A stretch of 64,000 nt of DNA from Clostridium sp. AF27-2AA (GCF_003478505.1 NZ_QUFI01000009.1:1-64000), one strand, 5' to 3'; positions 27,257-37,117 are shown, counted from the first letter of the stretch. Program-made: numbers and translations. Notes: generated by a model from the letters alone, not told the origin.

Positions 27257-28144
27257 TTAAAGGTTCTGCGATACGGCTTCCAATACAAAATCATGGAAAT
27301 TCCGGACAACCGGCGGCATATAAAACTGATTGCTGCTTATCATATAAATGTTGCGTTTTACGATTGGATGAAGGATTTCGATCACTTTAATATTCAGGCT
27401 GGAGAGCAGTTCCATTTCCGGGACAATGGCAATGCCGAAACCGTGGGCTACAAGACCGGCCGTGACCTGGTCCTCCACAATCTCATAAGCGATATGAGGG
27501 CGTTTTCCCAATGCCTGGAACATTTTATCAACTTCATAGCGAATGCCGGATGCTTCGGAAAAATAAACATACGGATATGGCAGGGTTTGCTCCAGGTTTA
27601 CGGAGTCAAATCTTGCCAATTCGTGATTTTGGGGTACGATCAGCACCAGCTTTTCCCGATGTACGGTTTGGGATGTCAATCCGTTCTCTTTTTGTGGGTG
27701 TGAACAGAAAATCAGGTCATAATGATGGGCATTTAAGTCATTTACCAGATTCTGGGTCACGTCAGTCTGAAAGGAAAAATGAATATCGCGGTCAGGATGC
27801 AGCGTGAGAAAATGGCGCGCCAGAGAAGGAATCAAATCCACACCCAGAGGACGCACAAGACCGAGACGGATCACCCCTTCGCCGCGGGCAGTGCGCTGAA
27901 GAAAATCAATGCCATCATCCAGTGTTTTTAAGGAATTTTCAACACTGCGCAGAAATTGTTCTCCGAACACAGTCAGCACGGTATTTTTTCCGTTTTTCTC
28001 AAATAATGGAACACCGAGTTCTTCTTCCATTTTAAAGATAGCATGACTGAGGCTGGGCTGGGTAATACACAGATTCTGTGCGGCGCGTGTATAGTGGTGC
28101 GTGTGTGCCAGTTCTGCAAAATAACGCAGATGAGTCAGGTTCAT
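27257..28144 (-). CDS. LysR-family transcriptional regulator 1
   Basis: 295 residues. N-terminal winged helix MNLTHLRYFAELAHTHHYTRAAQNL with LCITQPSLSHAIFKMEEELG as recognition helix, then a periplasmic-binding-like effector domain (LGLVRPLGVDLIPSLA onward). Such proteins sense a small molecule and usually regulate adjacent genes. It is convergent with the GntP permease and is a natural candidate regulator of the transport and acyl-CoA genes; unproven. Confidence 0.92.
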   Translation of the reverse strand: MNLTHLRYFAELAHTHHYTRAAQNLCITQPSLSHAIFKMEEELGVPLFEKNGKNTVLTVFGEQFLRSVENSLKTLDDGIDFLQRTARGEGVIRLGLVRPLGVDLIPSLARHFLTLHPDRDIHFSFQTDVTQNLVNDLNAHHYDLIFCSHPQKENGLTSQTVHREKLVLIVPQNHELARFDSVNLEQTLPYPYVYFSEASGIRYEVDKMFQALGKRPHIAYEIVEDQVTAGLVAHGFGIAIVPEMELLSSLNIKVIEILHPIVKRNIYMISSNQFYMPPVVRNFHDFVLEAVSQNL

Positions 28145-28245
28145 GGGTGGACTGCCTTTCTTAAACTATGTAATGATGTATGATAGACAAAATCTATTAT
28201 AACATAAAAATAATTGATTTGAATACAGGATAAAACTGTTTTATA

Positions 28246-28286
28246 CTAAAATCGGAAGGTGTCATAAGACATTTTTCCGGTTTTTT
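28246..28286. terminator. Bidirectional terminator between LysR genes
   Basis: CGGAA/TTCCG and TGTC/GACA form a stem with loop ATAA. TTTTTT follows on the plus strand and ATTTTAG on the minus strand. A second stem, TACGGCTTCTTTTATG pairing with CATAAAAAGAAGCCGTA, lies at 28298-28337 next to the end of LysR 2. Confidence 0.65.
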
Positions 28287-28386
28287 CTTATAGAAGATAC
28301 GGCTTCTTTTATGTCGTTCCCATAAAAAGAAGCCGTAAATCCCCTTGTGAATATTCCATACAATTCTGTATAAAAATCCCGATATT

Positions 28387-29280
28387 TTAAGATTCCGGAG
28401 GCAAGTCAAGGCAGTGCGCTACGATAAAGTTCGCGAACGATTCCACGGTTGCCGTAATAAAATTTTTTTTGCTGTAGACCATATAGATCATGCGGGTGCC
28501 CAGAGGAACGTCTGTCAAATGGATTTTCTTTAGATTGTCAAACTGTTTCAAAAACGGAGTGTTCGCAACAATGGCCGCCTTGGAGGAACGGTTGATGCGC
28601 CCGGCAATAGAGATTTCATCGTCATAGGAATAAGCGGCTTTCAGACCTTTGTCTTTCAGAATTTTCCGGATGGTTTTGCCAATGGGAATCGTGTCCCGGT
28701 AGGTGGACAGGGTATAGTCTTGCAGATCGGAGAGCTGGATGGAATCGTGCGATGCCAGCGGATGGTCATTTCGCACAATAACGATCAGTTCCTGGAAGGT
28801 GATAGGAACAAAGACAAGATCCGGCTTGTTTTCTACCATGGAACAGAAGCCGATATCATAGTTACCGGTGGAGACTCCCTCTGCTACCGGAATGGACTTT
28901 TCATGAAAAATATTAAAGCTGACCTGCGGATGCTTTTCGTGGTACAGATCCAGCGCATCCGGAAGAAAATCTCCCAGTAGGGTGGGGATACAGCCTACAT
29001 CAATGGTTCCGGTCACCAAATCGGATTTTTCTTTCATAATGGCAATACCATGCTCCAGGATCCCCAGTGCCTGATTCACATACTGATAAAATTCCTGCCC
29101 GTATTTGGTGAGCTCGATGCCTCTTCCTTTTTTCTGGAATAATGCAACAGAAAGTTCGCTTTCCAGAGAGGAAATGGAATCGCTCAGGCTTGGCTGTGTG
29201 ATGTAGAGCGCTTTGGCTGCCTCTGTATAATGCTGCACCTCGGCCAGCTTGCGAAAATAATACAGCTGCTGCAGATTCAT
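28387..29280 (-). CDS. LysR-family transcriptional regulator 2
   Basis: 297 residues. MNLQQLYYFRKLAEVQHYTEAAKAL and YITQPSLSDSISSLESEL form the DNA-binding domain; the effector domain follows (GTIDVGCIPTLLGDFLPDAL). Related to but distinct from LysR 1, resembling CynR/CbbR-like members. It is divergent from the metallo-beta-lactamase-fold gene, with 212 bases between, the usual layout for a LysR protein and its target. Confidence 0.92.
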   Translation of the reverse strand: MNLQQLYYFRKLAEVQHYTEAAKALYITQPSLSDSISSLESELSVALFQKKGRGIELTKYGQEFYQYVNQALGILEHGIAIMKEKSDLVTGTIDVGCIPTLLGDFLPDALDLYHEKHPQVSFNIFHEKSIPVAEGVSTGNYDIGFCSMVENKPDLVFVPITFQELIVIVRNDHPLASHDSIQLSDLQDYTLSTYRDTIPIGKTIRKILKDKGLKAAYSYDDEISIAGRINRSSKAAIVANTPFLKQFDNLKKIHLTDVPLGTRMIYMVYSKKNFITATVESFANFIVAHCLDLPPES

Positions 29281-29492
29281 AATGCTTCTCCTTTGTGCTT
29301 TTTTCGAAGCAAAATCTGCAGGTCGGAGACACTGCAGACATTACGGTTATTATACATGATTATCAATAAAAGTTCCAGAGAAATGTTAAAAAATGTTATA
29401 AAATTATCAAATGCATCCGGTAAATTGGTTTGACAATTTTGTTAAAACTGCCTAAAATAAAAGGCAGATGGAGAGAAGCAGGAGGTCTCGGC

Positions 29493-30497
29493 ATGAGGGA
29501 AATCAAAAAGAACATATTTCTGGAAACAATTCCATATGAGAACCGCCATATCAGTCCCCGCAACCTTTACATCATCCGGGGAGAGGACCGGAGCCTGATG
29601 GTCGACACTTCGAATAACACGGAGCGGGACTGGAACATATTAAAGGGTATGGTCGATGCGCTTGGCATCGACTGCCGGAAGCTGGATATTTTTATTACCC
29701 ATGAGCATCCGGATCACACCGGTCTGGTTCCAAAACTTCAGACCCTTGGAGCCAGGGCGTTCATGAATCCTGATGAAACCAGAAAGCGGGTGGATTTGCT
29801 GCACAGTTATCTGGCAGATGAGCACGCACGGATTGAAAATCTGCGGATTGTAGGTGTCACAAAAGAGGAGACACCAGAGGTTTTTGATACTTTTATGGAA
29901 TATACTACGAAGGCTTATCAGTCCATGGAGATTCCACTGGAGCTTTCCTTTATTCCGATCCATCCGGGCGAGATACTTTCTTACGGAGGCTACCGTTTTG
30001 AGATAGTGCTGTTAAAGGGGCATACGTTCGGTCAGTGCGGTCTGTATGAACCACAGAAAAAGCTCATGTTCGTAGGAGACCAGCTCATGACAACGATTGT
30101 CCCCATCGTGGGCACCCAGGAGACAGACCTTGGTATGCTCAAGTGTTATATGAATTCTCTGGGCGAGCTGAAACACAAATACAAAGACTGTTATTTTCTG
30201 CCCTGTCATTATGGAGAGATCAAGAATGTTGAAAAAGAAGTAAACCGCATCATTTTCGGTTACATGGAAAAGTGCGAGATCATGAAGCATGTGCTGGAGG
30301 AGGCGGGAACGGCCCTGACCACCCGCGACATCGGTGTGCGGACTTACGGAAGAAGTCAGGGACCGCCAGATTACGCGCATTTCGCTTCCTGCACCCAGAT
30401 CTGGGCCAAGACCTTTTCCTGCATGGAGTACATGATGGGAGAAGGCTTTATCGAGCGCTCCGAACGGGACGGCATCATCTACTGGAAAGCCTTGTGA
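29493..30497 (+). CDS. Metallo-beta-lactamase-fold hydrolase
   Basis: 334 residues. THEHPDHTG near residue 70 is the HxHxDH zinc motif; LKGHTFGQCGLY, FVGDQL and LPCHYGE supply the remaining ligands. A helical C-terminal part of about 90 residues follows, as in glyoxalase II/LACTB2-like proteins. The substrate could be a thioester or other ester, which would fit the acyl-CoA genes upstream. ATG 29493 has AGGAGG 7 bases before it. Its 3' end overlaps the convergent ABC ATPase gene by 19 bases. Confidence 0.85.
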   Translation: MREIKKNIFLETIPYENRHISPRNLYIIRGEDRSLMVDTSNNTERDWNILKGMVDALGIDCRKLDIFITHEHPDHTGLVPKLQTLGARAFMNPDETRKRVDLLHSYLADEHARIENLRIVGVTKEETPEVFDTFMEYTTKAYQSMEIPLELSFIPIHPGEILSYGGYRFEIVLLKGHTFGQCGLYEPQKKLMFVGDQLMTTIVPIVGTQETDLGMLKCYMNSLGELKHKYKDCYFLPCHYGEIKNVEKEVNRIIFGYMEKCEIMKHVLEEAGTALTTRDIGVRTYGRSQGPPDYAHFASCTQIWAKTFSCMEYMMGEGFIERSERDGIIYWKAL

Positions 30498-31261
30498 TCC
30501 GGCTCACGCAGTTCGTTCCAGACCTGCTTAAAATAACCGGCAAATTCCGGAGCATTCCGGCGTTTTAAAGGACTATCATACTGAGGGGCAAAGGCCAGCG
30601 GAATATTGGCCTTTACCTGTCCCGGCCTTGCGGAGAGGACCAGCACCCGGTCAGCGGTGCTGATGGCTTCTGCCAGGTCATGGGTGATCAGAATGGCGGT
30701 CTTTTTTGTTTTTCGGATAATCGAAGCAATGTCATCGCATACGGAGAGCCGCGTCTGGTAATCAAGGGCGGAGAAGGGCTCATCCAAAAGCAGCAGATCT
30801 GGTTTTAAGATGAGCGTGCGGATGAGGGCCGCCCGCTGGCGCATGCCGCCGGAAAGCTCAGAGGGACGGGCGGATGCAAAGGCGGCCAGGCCGTAGTTTC
30901 GCAGCATTTCATCGAGTTCCTGCATTGCCTCTCTGGTTTTCTGGTGCTGGATCTCCAGTCCCAGCGCAGCGTTTTCCCGGATGGTGCGCCACTCGAAGAG
31001 ATGATCCCGCTGGAGCATATAGCCAATACCTGTACTGGCTTCCTTCAGAGGTGTATCTTCTATATAAATAGCGCCTTCTTCCGGCTCCAAAAGTCCGGAG
31101 AGCAGGGAAAGCAGGGTGGACTTGCCGCAGCCGGACGGACCGACAATGGCAAGAAACTCACCGGGATCTACGGTAAAGGAAACCTGAAAGAGCGCAGGGG
31201 TCGCGCCTTCAGGGGAATGGTAGGAATAGCTGACGCAGCAGGCTTTTAAAAGTGGTTCCAT
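30479..31261 (-). CDS. ABC transporter ATPase, nitrate/sulfonate/taurine type, orphan
   Basis: 260 residues. Walker A VGPSGCGKSTLLSLLSG, Q-loop LQRDHLFEWRT, signature LSGGMRQRAALIRTLI and Walker B LLLLDEPFSALD are all intact. It is like SsuB/TauB/ThiZ ATPases. No permease or binding protein is encoded next to it, unlike the usual operons, so partners must be elsewhere or lost. Its tail overlaps the metallo-beta-lactamase gene end on the other strand. Confidence 0.88.
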   Translation of the reverse strand: MEPLLKACCVSYSYHSPEGATPALFQVSFTVDPGEFLAIVGPSGCGKSTLLSLLSGLLEPEEGAIYIEDTPLKEASTGIGYMLQRDHLFEWRTIRENAALGLEIQHQKTREAMQELDEMLRNYGLAAFASARPSELSGGMRQRAALIRTLILKPDLLLLDEPFSALDYQTRLSVCDDIASIIRKTKKTAILITHDLAEAISTADRVLVLSARPGQVKANIPLAFAPQYDSPLKRRNAPEFAGYFKQVWNELREPDHKAFQ

Positions 31262-31328
31262 GGCCGGTCCTTCTTGCTTTTTATAGTTTATTTTATGAAG
31301 AAAAAAACGAAGAGTTCCGGAAAACCCC

Positions 31329-31357
31329 TTGCAATTCCGAAAAGCAGGTGCTATAAT
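31329..31357 (+). promoter_or_regulatory. Promoter of the rimP-nusA-infB operon
   Basis: TTGCAA at 31329-31334, 17 bases, TATAAT at 31352-31357. Confidence 0.75.
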
Positions 31358-31387
31358 ACAAACGATAACATGATAATCTGACAGTTA

Positions 31388-31419
31388 GAGAGTGGGCATA
31401 TGTCCACTCTCAATTTTTT
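31388..31419 (+). terminator. Leader terminator/attenuator before rimP
   Basis: GAGAGTGG pairs with CCACTCTC and is followed by AATTTTTT, about 25 bases after the expected start of transcription and 65 bases before rimP. A terminator inside the leader of the nusA operon suggests attenuation, possibly by NusA itself; that is inferred. Confidence 0.75.
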
Positions 31420-31485
31420 GCCGGGGGGCGCTGTGAAAGGTTTCGGCAGAAACGTCAGTGCATGACGTGAAGAGAGGTGACAACC

Positions 31486-31950
31486 ATGACAAGAAGAGAA
31501 GAATACGAATCCAGAACCGAAGCGTTTCTGCTTCCGGTTCTCGCAGAGCACAATTTCGAGCTGTGGGATGTGGAATATGTAAAGGAAGCAGGTACCTGGT
31601 ATCTGCGTGCCTACATTGACAAAGAAGGCGGCATTGCGGTAGATGACTGTGAGGTGATCAGCCGTATCTTAAGTGACTGGCTTGACCAGACCGATTTCAT
31701 CGAGGAAAGCTATATTCTGGAGGTAAGCTCCCCGGGACTGGGCCGTCCGCTTAAGAAAGAGCGCGACTTTGAGCGCAGTCTGGGCGAAGAAGTAGAGATC
31801 CGTCTTTACAAGGCCCTGAACAAGCAGAAAGAATTTACCGGAATCTTAAAAGCATACGATAAGGAAACTGTGACCATCGAAACGGCAGAGGGCGAACTGG
31901 TATTTAACCGTTCAGACATTGCGCTGATCCGGCTGGCGTTTGATTTTTAA
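31486..31950 (+). CDS. rimP: Ribosome maturation factor RimP
   Basis: 154 residues, normal size. Contains the RimP core YILEVSSPGLGRPLKKERDFERSLG and a C-terminal SH3-like part. Needed for 30S subunit assembly. ATG 31486 with AGAGGTG upstream preferred to the GTG at 31477. First gene of the operon, upstream of nusA as in most bacteria. Confidence 0.94.
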   Translation: MTRREEYESRTEAFLLPVLAEHNFELWDVEYVKEAGTWYLRAYIDKEGGIAVDDCEVISRILSDWLDQTDFIEESYILEVSSPGLGRPLKKERDFERSLGEEVEIRLYKALNKQKEFTGILKAYDKETVTIETAEGELVFNRSDIALIRLAFDF

Positions 31951-31977
31951 ACAGAAAGATCTTAGGAGGATAAAACC

Positions 31978-33132
31978 ATGAATAAGGAATTAATCGAGGC
32001 ATTAAACCTGCTGGAAAAGGAAAAGAATATCAGCAAGGCGACTCTGTTAGAAGCAATCGAAAACTCTCTGCTGACCGCCTGCAAGAACCATTTCGGCAAG
32101 GCAGATAACATCAAAGTAAACATCAATCCGGAGACCGGCGATTTCTCCGTATACGCAGAGAAAGAGGTTGTTGAGGAAGTTGAGGATCCGTTAACCCAGA
32201 TCAGCTACGCGGAAGCAAGACTGAAAAACCCGAAGTTCTTCCTGGGCGACATCATCAACGTTCCGATCGAGTCCAAGTCCTTTGGCCGTATCGCTACCCA
32301 GAACGCAAAGAATGTCATCCTGCAGAAAATCCGTGAGGAAGAGCGCAGCATGCAGTTTAACGAGTGGTACCAGAAGGAGAAGGATGTGGTAACCGGTATC
32401 GTACAGCGTTACCTGGGCAAGAACGTCAGCATCAACCTGGGCAAGGTGGACGCCATCTTGAACGAGGCAGAGCAGGTAAAGGGCGAGGTCTTCAAGCCGA
32501 CCGAGCGTATCAAGGTTTACGTTCTGGAAGTTAAGGACACCCCGAAGGGACCGCGTATTTCCGTATCCCGTACGCATCCAGACCTGGTAAAACGCCTGTT
32601 TGAGGAAGAGGTTACCGAGGTGAAAGACGGCACCGTTGAGATCAAGGCCATTGCCCGTGAGGCAGGCTCCAGAACCAAGATCGCGGTATGCTCCAATGAC
32701 CCGAACGTAGATCCGGTAGGCGCATGTGTCGGCATGAACGGTGCCCGGGTTAACTCCATTGTAAATGAGCTGCGCGGCGAGAAGATCGATATCATTACCT
32801 GGGATGAAAACCCGGCATTCATGATCGAGAACGCGTTAAGCCCGGCTAAGGTTATCTGCGTAGTTGCGGATGAGGACAGTAAAGAGGCACAGGTCATTGT
32901 TCCGGATTACCAGCTTTCCCTGGCTATCGGCAAAGAGGGCCAGAACGCAAGACTGGCAGCACGCCTGACCGGTTACAAGATCGATATCAAGAGCGAGACT
33001 CAGGCAAGAGAGCTGGGCCTGTTCGAGGAAATGGGCATTGATTATCAGGAAGAGGGCGTCTATGATAACCTCGACGCTGATTTCGAAGTGTCCGCTACTG
33101 ACGATTATTCAGACAACAATACCGAGTTCTAA
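31978..33132 (+). CDS. nusA: Transcription termination/antitermination factor NusA
   Basis: 384 residues, the short Gram-positive form without acidic C-terminal repeats. N-terminal RNA polymerase-binding domain, S1 domain around 130-200, then two KH domains (GACVGMNGARVNSIVNELRGE and LAIGKEGQNARLAARLTG). AGGAGG 7 bases before the ATG. It affects pausing and termination and may act on the leader hairpin of its own operon. Confidence 0.97.
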   Translation: MNKELIEALNLLEKEKNISKATLLEAIENSLLTACKNHFGKADNIKVNINPETGDFSVYAEKEVVEEVEDPLTQISYAEARLKNPKFFLGDIINVPIESKSFGRIATQNAKNVILQKIREEERSMQFNEWYQKEKDVVTGIVQRYLGKNVSINLGKVDAILNEAEQVKGEVFKPTERIKVYVLEVKDTPKGPRISVSRTHPDLVKRLFEEEVTEVKDGTVEIKAIAREAGSRTKIAVCSNDPNVDPVGACVGMNGARVNSIVNELRGEKIDIITWDENPAFMIENALSPAKVICVVADEDSKEAQVIVPDYQLSLAIGKEGQNARLAARLTGYKIDIKSETQARELGLFEEMGIDYQEEGVYDNLDADFEVSATDDYSDNNTEF

Positions 33133-33165
33133 TTAAGAAATACAGAATAGGAAGTGAGCGTGTAA

Positions 33166-33438
33166 TTGGTGAATGCGAAGAAATTTCCGCAGAGACAGTG
33201 TATCGGCTGCGGTGAAATGAAAAACAAAAAAGAAATGATCCGTATACTGAAAACACCGGAGGGGGAATTTGTTGTGGACGCGACCGGACGCAAAAACGGG
33301 CGCGGCGCATACATCTGTCCGTCTATGGACTGCTTCAAAAAGGCAGTGAAGGGCAAGGGACTGGAGCGTTCCTTTAAGATGGCAATTCCGAAAGAGGTGT
33401 ACGAGACACTGGAAAAGGAGATGGAACAGCTTGGATAA
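33166..33438 (+). CDS. ylxR: YlxR/RnpM RNA-binding protein
   Basis: 90 residues, YlxR family (RnpM, modulator of RNase P). RQCIGCGEMKNKKEMIRI and DATGRKNGRGAYICPSMDCFKKA carry the conserved residues. Start is either TTG 33166 or GTG 33169; no clear preference. Overlaps the next gene by 8 bases. Confidence 0.92.
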   Translation: MVNAKKFPQRQCIGCGEMKNKKEMIRILKTPEGEFVVDATGRKNGRGAYICPSMDCFKKAVKGKGLERSFKMAIPKEVYETLEKEMEQLG

Positions 33439-33766
33439 CAGACAGAAAATCCTGAACCTGATCGGACTGGCTACCAAGGCCGGAAAGACCGCCAGCGGAG
33501 AATTCTCTACGGAGAAGGCCGTGAAGAGCGGAAAAGCCCATCTGGTCATTGTATCAGAGGAGGCTTCCGACAACACGAAGAAGATGTTTACCAATATGTG
33601 TACTTACTATAAGGTCCCTATTCTGTTTTTAGGCGGCAAAGAGGAACTTGGGCATTCCATGGGCAAGCAGATGCGCGCATCTCTGGCTGTTGTGGATGCA
33701 GGACTGGCAAAGGCAATCGTGAAACAAATGAACATAATCGGAGGTAGTGAGTATGAGAGTAAGTGA
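33431..33766 (+). CDS. ylxQ: L7Ae-family ribosomal protein, YlxQ-type
   Basis: 111 residues, begins with TTG inside ylx[26 protein letters not shown] and [12 protein letters not shown] match the L7Ae/L30e/YlxQ K-turn RNA-binding fold. Position between ylxR and infB is the conserved one in Firmicutes. Overlaps the infB start. Confidence 0.92.
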   Translation: MDNRQKILNLIGLATKAGKTASGEFSTEKAVKSGKAHLVIVSEEASDNTKKMFTNMCTYYKVPILFLGGKEELGHSMGKQMRASLAVVDAGLAKAIVKQMNIIGGSEYESK

Positions 33767-36611
33767 ACTGGCAAAAGAACTGGGAAAATCCAGTAAAGAT
33801 GTATTAGATGTGTTACAGAAGAACAATCAGGATGTGGCAACCCATTCATCCAACGTAAGTGACGCGCAGATCGGCATAGTAAAGAAGGCCCTGGGAGCAG
33901 GCGCTTCTGAGCCGAAGGCAGATGGCGCGGCACCGAAGAAGAAGCTGGCAGCGGTATATCGTCCGCAGAACTCACAGCAGAGACCGGCTCAGCCGAAGCC
34001 GGCAGCACGTCCGCAGGCACAGAGCGCTTCCGCTCCGGCACAGCAGGCAGCACCGCAGAACAAACCAGCTGAGAACGCACAGCAGGCAAGACCGGCACAG
34101 TCCGGTGAGAACCGTCAGGGCGGCGCAGGCAGAGACAACAACCGTCAGGGTGGCTTTAACGGAAACCGTGACAACAACCGCCAGGGCGGTTTTAACGGAA
34201 ACCGCGACAACAACCGTCAGGGCGGCTTTAGCGGAAACCGCGACAACAACCGCCAGGGCGGCTTTAACGGAAACCGTGACAACAACCGTCAGGGCGGCTT
34301 TAACGGAAACCGTGACAACAACCGCCAGGGTGGCTTTAACCGCGACAATAACCGTCAGGGAGGTTTCGGAGGAAACCGTGAAGGCGGCTTTAACCGTGAC
34401 AACAACCGTCAGGGCGGCTTTGGCGGAAACAGAGACAACCGCCAGGGTGGCTTTAACCGCGATAATAACCGTCAGGGAGGTTTCGGAGGAAACCGTGAAG
34501 GCGGCTTCAACCGTGACAACAACCGTCAGGGCGGCGGTTTCGGCGGAAACAGAGACAATCGCCAGGGTGGCGGCTTTAACGGAAACCGTGATAATAACCG
34601 CCAGGGCGGCGGATTTGGCGGAAACCGTCAGGGTGGTTCCGGAAGACCTGGTCAGAGAGACGGCGGTTCCAAGAGCTACGATACCCCGATCCAGACCAAG
34701 CCGACCAACAACCGTCAGCAGACCAACAACGCGCATAAGAAAGACAAATACGATAAGACCAGAATGATGGAAGACGGACCAAGAAGCAAGAACGGAAAGG
34801 TTTCCAAGCACCCGTTCATCATGCCGCAGAAGCCGGCTGAGGAGAAGGTGGAGGATACCGTAAAGGTAATCACCATTCCGGAGGTTCTTACCATCAAGGA
34901 ACTGGCTGACAAGATGAAGCTGCAGCCGTCCGCAATTGTTAAGAAGCTGTTCTTACAGGGCAAGATCGTAACCTTAAACTCTGAGATCGACTTTGATCAG
35001 GCAGAGGAGATCGCAATGGAGTACGAGGTACTCTGCGAGAAGGAAGAGAAGGTTGATGTTATCGCCGAGCTCTTAAAAGAGGACGAAGAGGATGAGAAGG
35101 ACATGGTTTCCAGACCGCCGGTTGTCTGCGTAATGGGACACGTTGACCATGGTAAAACCTCCTTGCTTGACGCGATTCGTCAGACGAATGTAACCTCCCG
35201 TGAGGCAGGCGGCATCACCCAGCACATCGGTGCTTACACCGTAGATGTGCGCGGTCAGCAGATCACCTTCTTAGATACCCCGGGACATGAGGCATTCACT
35301 GCAATGCGTATGCGTGGCGCCCAGTCTACCGATATCGCAATTCTGGTTGTAGCAGCAGATGATGGCGTTATGCCGCAGACTGTTGAGGCTATCAACCACG
35401 CAAAGGCAGCCGGAGTTGAGATCATTGTTGCCATCAACAAGATTGATAAGCCGTCCGCAAACGTAGACCGCGTAAAACAGGAGCTGGCTGAGTACGAGCT
35501 GATTCCGGAGGACTGGGGCGGCAACACCGTATTTGTACCGGTATCTGCACACACCAAGGAAGGCATTCCGGAGTTATTGGAGATGATCCTTCTGACTGCA
35601 GAGGTAAAAGAATTAAAGGCAAACCCGAACCGCCGCGCAAGAGGCCTTGTCATCGAGGCTGAGCTGGATAAGGGCAAAGGCCCGGTTGCTACCATCCTGG
35701 TACAGAAGGGTACCCTTCGTGTCGGTGATAACGTAACCGCAGGTCCGTGCTACGGTAAAGTCCGTGCCATGATGGACGATAAGGGACGCAGAGTCAAAGA
35801 GGCTGGTCCGTCCATGCCGGTTGAGATCCTGGGCTTAAATGATGTTCCGGGCGCAGGCGATGTGCTGATGGCAACCGAGAACGAGAAAGAAGCAAGAAGC
35901 TACGCAGAGACCTTTATCTCTGAGGGCAAGAATAAATTACTGGAAGACACCAAGGCAAAACTGTCTCTGGATGATCTGTTCAGCCAGATCAAGGCAGGTA
36001 ATGTCAAGGAGCTTCCGATCATTGTAAAAGCAGATGTACAGGGCTCCGTAGAGGCAGTAAAGCAGAGCCTGACCAAGCTCTCGAATGAGGAGGTTGTGGT
36101 TAAGGTGATCCACGGCGGCGTAGGTGCCATCAATGAGTCTGATGTAACGCTGGCATCCGCTTCCAACGCGATCATCATCGGCTTTAATGTACGTCCGGAC
36201 GCTACCGCAAAATCCATCGCAGACCGCGAGAAGGTAGACCTGCGTCTGTACCGTGTCATCTACCAGGCTATCGAGGATGTCGAGGCAGCCATGAAGGGCA
36301 TGCTGGATCCGGTATTCGAGGAGCAGGTGATCGGTCACGCAGTTGTCCGCCAGACCTTCAAGGCATCCGGCGTTGGTACCATTGCAGGTGCTTATGTCAT
36401 GGATGGTAAGTTCCAGAGAGGCTGCTCCTGCCGTATCACCCGTGACGGCGAGCAGATCTTTGATGGCGCACTGGCTTCCTTAAAGCGTTTTAAGGACGAT
36501 GTCAAGGAAGTTGCAACCGGTTACGAGTGCGGTCTTGTATTTGAGAAGTTCAACGATATCAAGGAAGACGATATGGTTGAGGCATATATGATGGTAGAGG
36601 TACCGCGCTAG
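33753..36611 (+). CDS. infB: Translation initiation factor IF-2 with Gly/Arg/Asn/Asp repeat
   Basis: 952 residues. N-terminal IF2N motif [22 protein letters not shown], then a low-complexity linker. About residues 120-300 are tandem copies of [16 protein letters not shown] units with variants [15 protein letters not shown], encoded by DNA repeats at about 34130-34640. A second IF2N segment follows near 370-430, then the GTPase domain: [15 protein letters not shown] (G1), [11 protein letters not shown] (G3), NKIDKPSAN (G4), and the domains that bind initiator tRNA. ATG 33753 has GGAGG 8 bases upstream. The repeat number may vary between strains. Confidence 0.97.
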   Translation: MRVSELAKELGKSSKDVLDVLQKNNQDVATHSSNVSDAQIGIVKKALGAGASEPKADGAAPKKKLAAVYRPQNSQQRPAQPKPAARPQAQSASAPAQQAAPQNKPAENAQQARPAQSGENRQGGAGRDNNRQGGFNGNRDNNRQGGFNGNRDNNRQGGFSGNRDNNRQGGFNGNRDNNRQGGFNGNRDNNRQGGFNRDNNRQGGFGGNREGGFNRDNNRQGGFGGNRDNRQGGFNRDNNRQGGFGGNREGGFNRDNNRQGGGFGGNRDNRQGGGFNGNRDNNRQGGGFGGNRQGGSGRPGQRDGGSKSYDTPIQTKPTNNRQQTNNAHKKDKYDKTRMMEDGPRSKNGKVSKHPFIMPQKPAEEKVEDTVKVITIPEVLTIKELADKMKLQPSAIVKKLFLQGKIVTLNSEIDFDQAEEIAMEYEVLCEKEEKVDVIAELLKEDEEDEKDMVSRPPVVCVMGHVDHGKTSLLDAIRQTNVTSREAGGITQHIGAYTVDVRGQQITFLDTPGHEAFTAMRMRGAQSTDIAILVVAADDGVMPQTVEAINHAKAAGVEIIVAINKIDKPSANVDRVKQELAEYELIPEDWGGNTVFVPVSAHTKEGIPELLEMILLTAEVKELKANPNRRARGLVIEAELDKGKGPVATILVQKGTLRVGDNVTAGPCYGKVRAMMDDKGRRVKEAGPSMPVEILGLNDVPGAGDVLMATENEKEARSYAETFISEGKNKLLEDTKAKLSLDDLFSQIKAGNVKELPIIVKADVQGSVEAVKQSLTKLSNEEVVVKVIHGGVGAINESDVTLASASNAIIIGFNVRPDATAKSIADREKVDLRLYRVIYQAIEDVEAAMKGMLDPVFEEQVIGHAVVRQTFKASGVGTIAGAYVMDGKFQRGCSCRITRDGEQIFDGALASLKRFKDDVKEVATGYECGLVFEKFNDIKEDDMVEAYMMVEVPR
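34130..34640 (+). repeat. In-frame tandem repeat region inside infB
   Basis: Many near-copies of a 36-39 base unit encoding [13 protein letters not shown] and shorter variants, all in frame with infB. Units differ mostly at silent positions (AACCGTGAC/AACCGCGAC), suggesting expansion by slippage or unequal exchange followed by drift. Open frames on the other strand and phase are products of the repeat. Confidence 0.9.
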
Positions 36612-36734
36612 GATTTGGAATCGAATCCCTGAACTTTGGAAAGGAAGCACTGGCTGTTTTGCCCGGTGCTTCCTTTAGGAGTATTAGGGGACTGTGATTT
36701 TTAAACAGTCCCAGACAGAGAGGAATAAAAAATA

Positions 36735-37100
36735 ATGCGAAAAAACAGCATCAAAAATACCAGAATCAACATGGAGGTGCAGAGAGAACTCAGCGAGATC
36801 ATCCGCACCGAGATCAAAGACCCGCGTGTAAACGGCGCCATGACCTCTGTTGTGGCGGTTGAGGTTACGCCGGATCTCAAATACTGCAAGGCATACATCA
36901 GTGTGCTGGGCGATGAGGAGCGCGCGAAGGATGCGCTGACCGGCCTGAAAAGCGCCGTTGGCTACATCCGCAGAGAGCTTGCTCACCGCGTGAATCTGCG
37001 CAACACCCCGGAGATCACCTTTGTTCTGGACCAGTCCATCGAGTATGGTGTGAACATGTCCAGACTGATTGATGAGGTAACCAAAGACTTAAAAGACTGA
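36735..37100 (+). CDS. rbfA: Ribosome-binding factor A
   Basis: 121 residues, single KH-like domain; RINMEVQRELSEIIRTEIKDPRV and AKAYISVLGDEE-like segments are typical. Helps 16S rRNA 5'-end maturation. AGAGGAATAAAAA lies before the ATG. About 120 bases separate it from infB, holding a short GGAAGCA/TGCTTCC hairpin near 36642-36675 without a T run. Confidence 0.95.
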   Translation: MRKNSIKNTRINMEVQRELSEIIRTEIKDPRVNGAMTSVVAVEVTPDLKYCKAYISVLGDEERAKDALTGLKSAVGYIRRELAHRVNLRNTPEITFVLDQSIEYGVNMSRLIDEVTKDLKD

Positions 37101-37117
37101 GAAGGGAGTGACGGAGG

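Noticed and set aside
34130..34640. Repeat array as a possible CRISPR
   Set aside because: No unique spacers; the repeats are in frame with IF-2 and encode its linker.
33922..34811. Long repetitive open frames on both strands over the infB repeat (about 280 residues each)
   Set aside because: They are shadows of the in-frame infB repeat, with unnatural Thr/Val/Arg-only composition and no ribosome sites.
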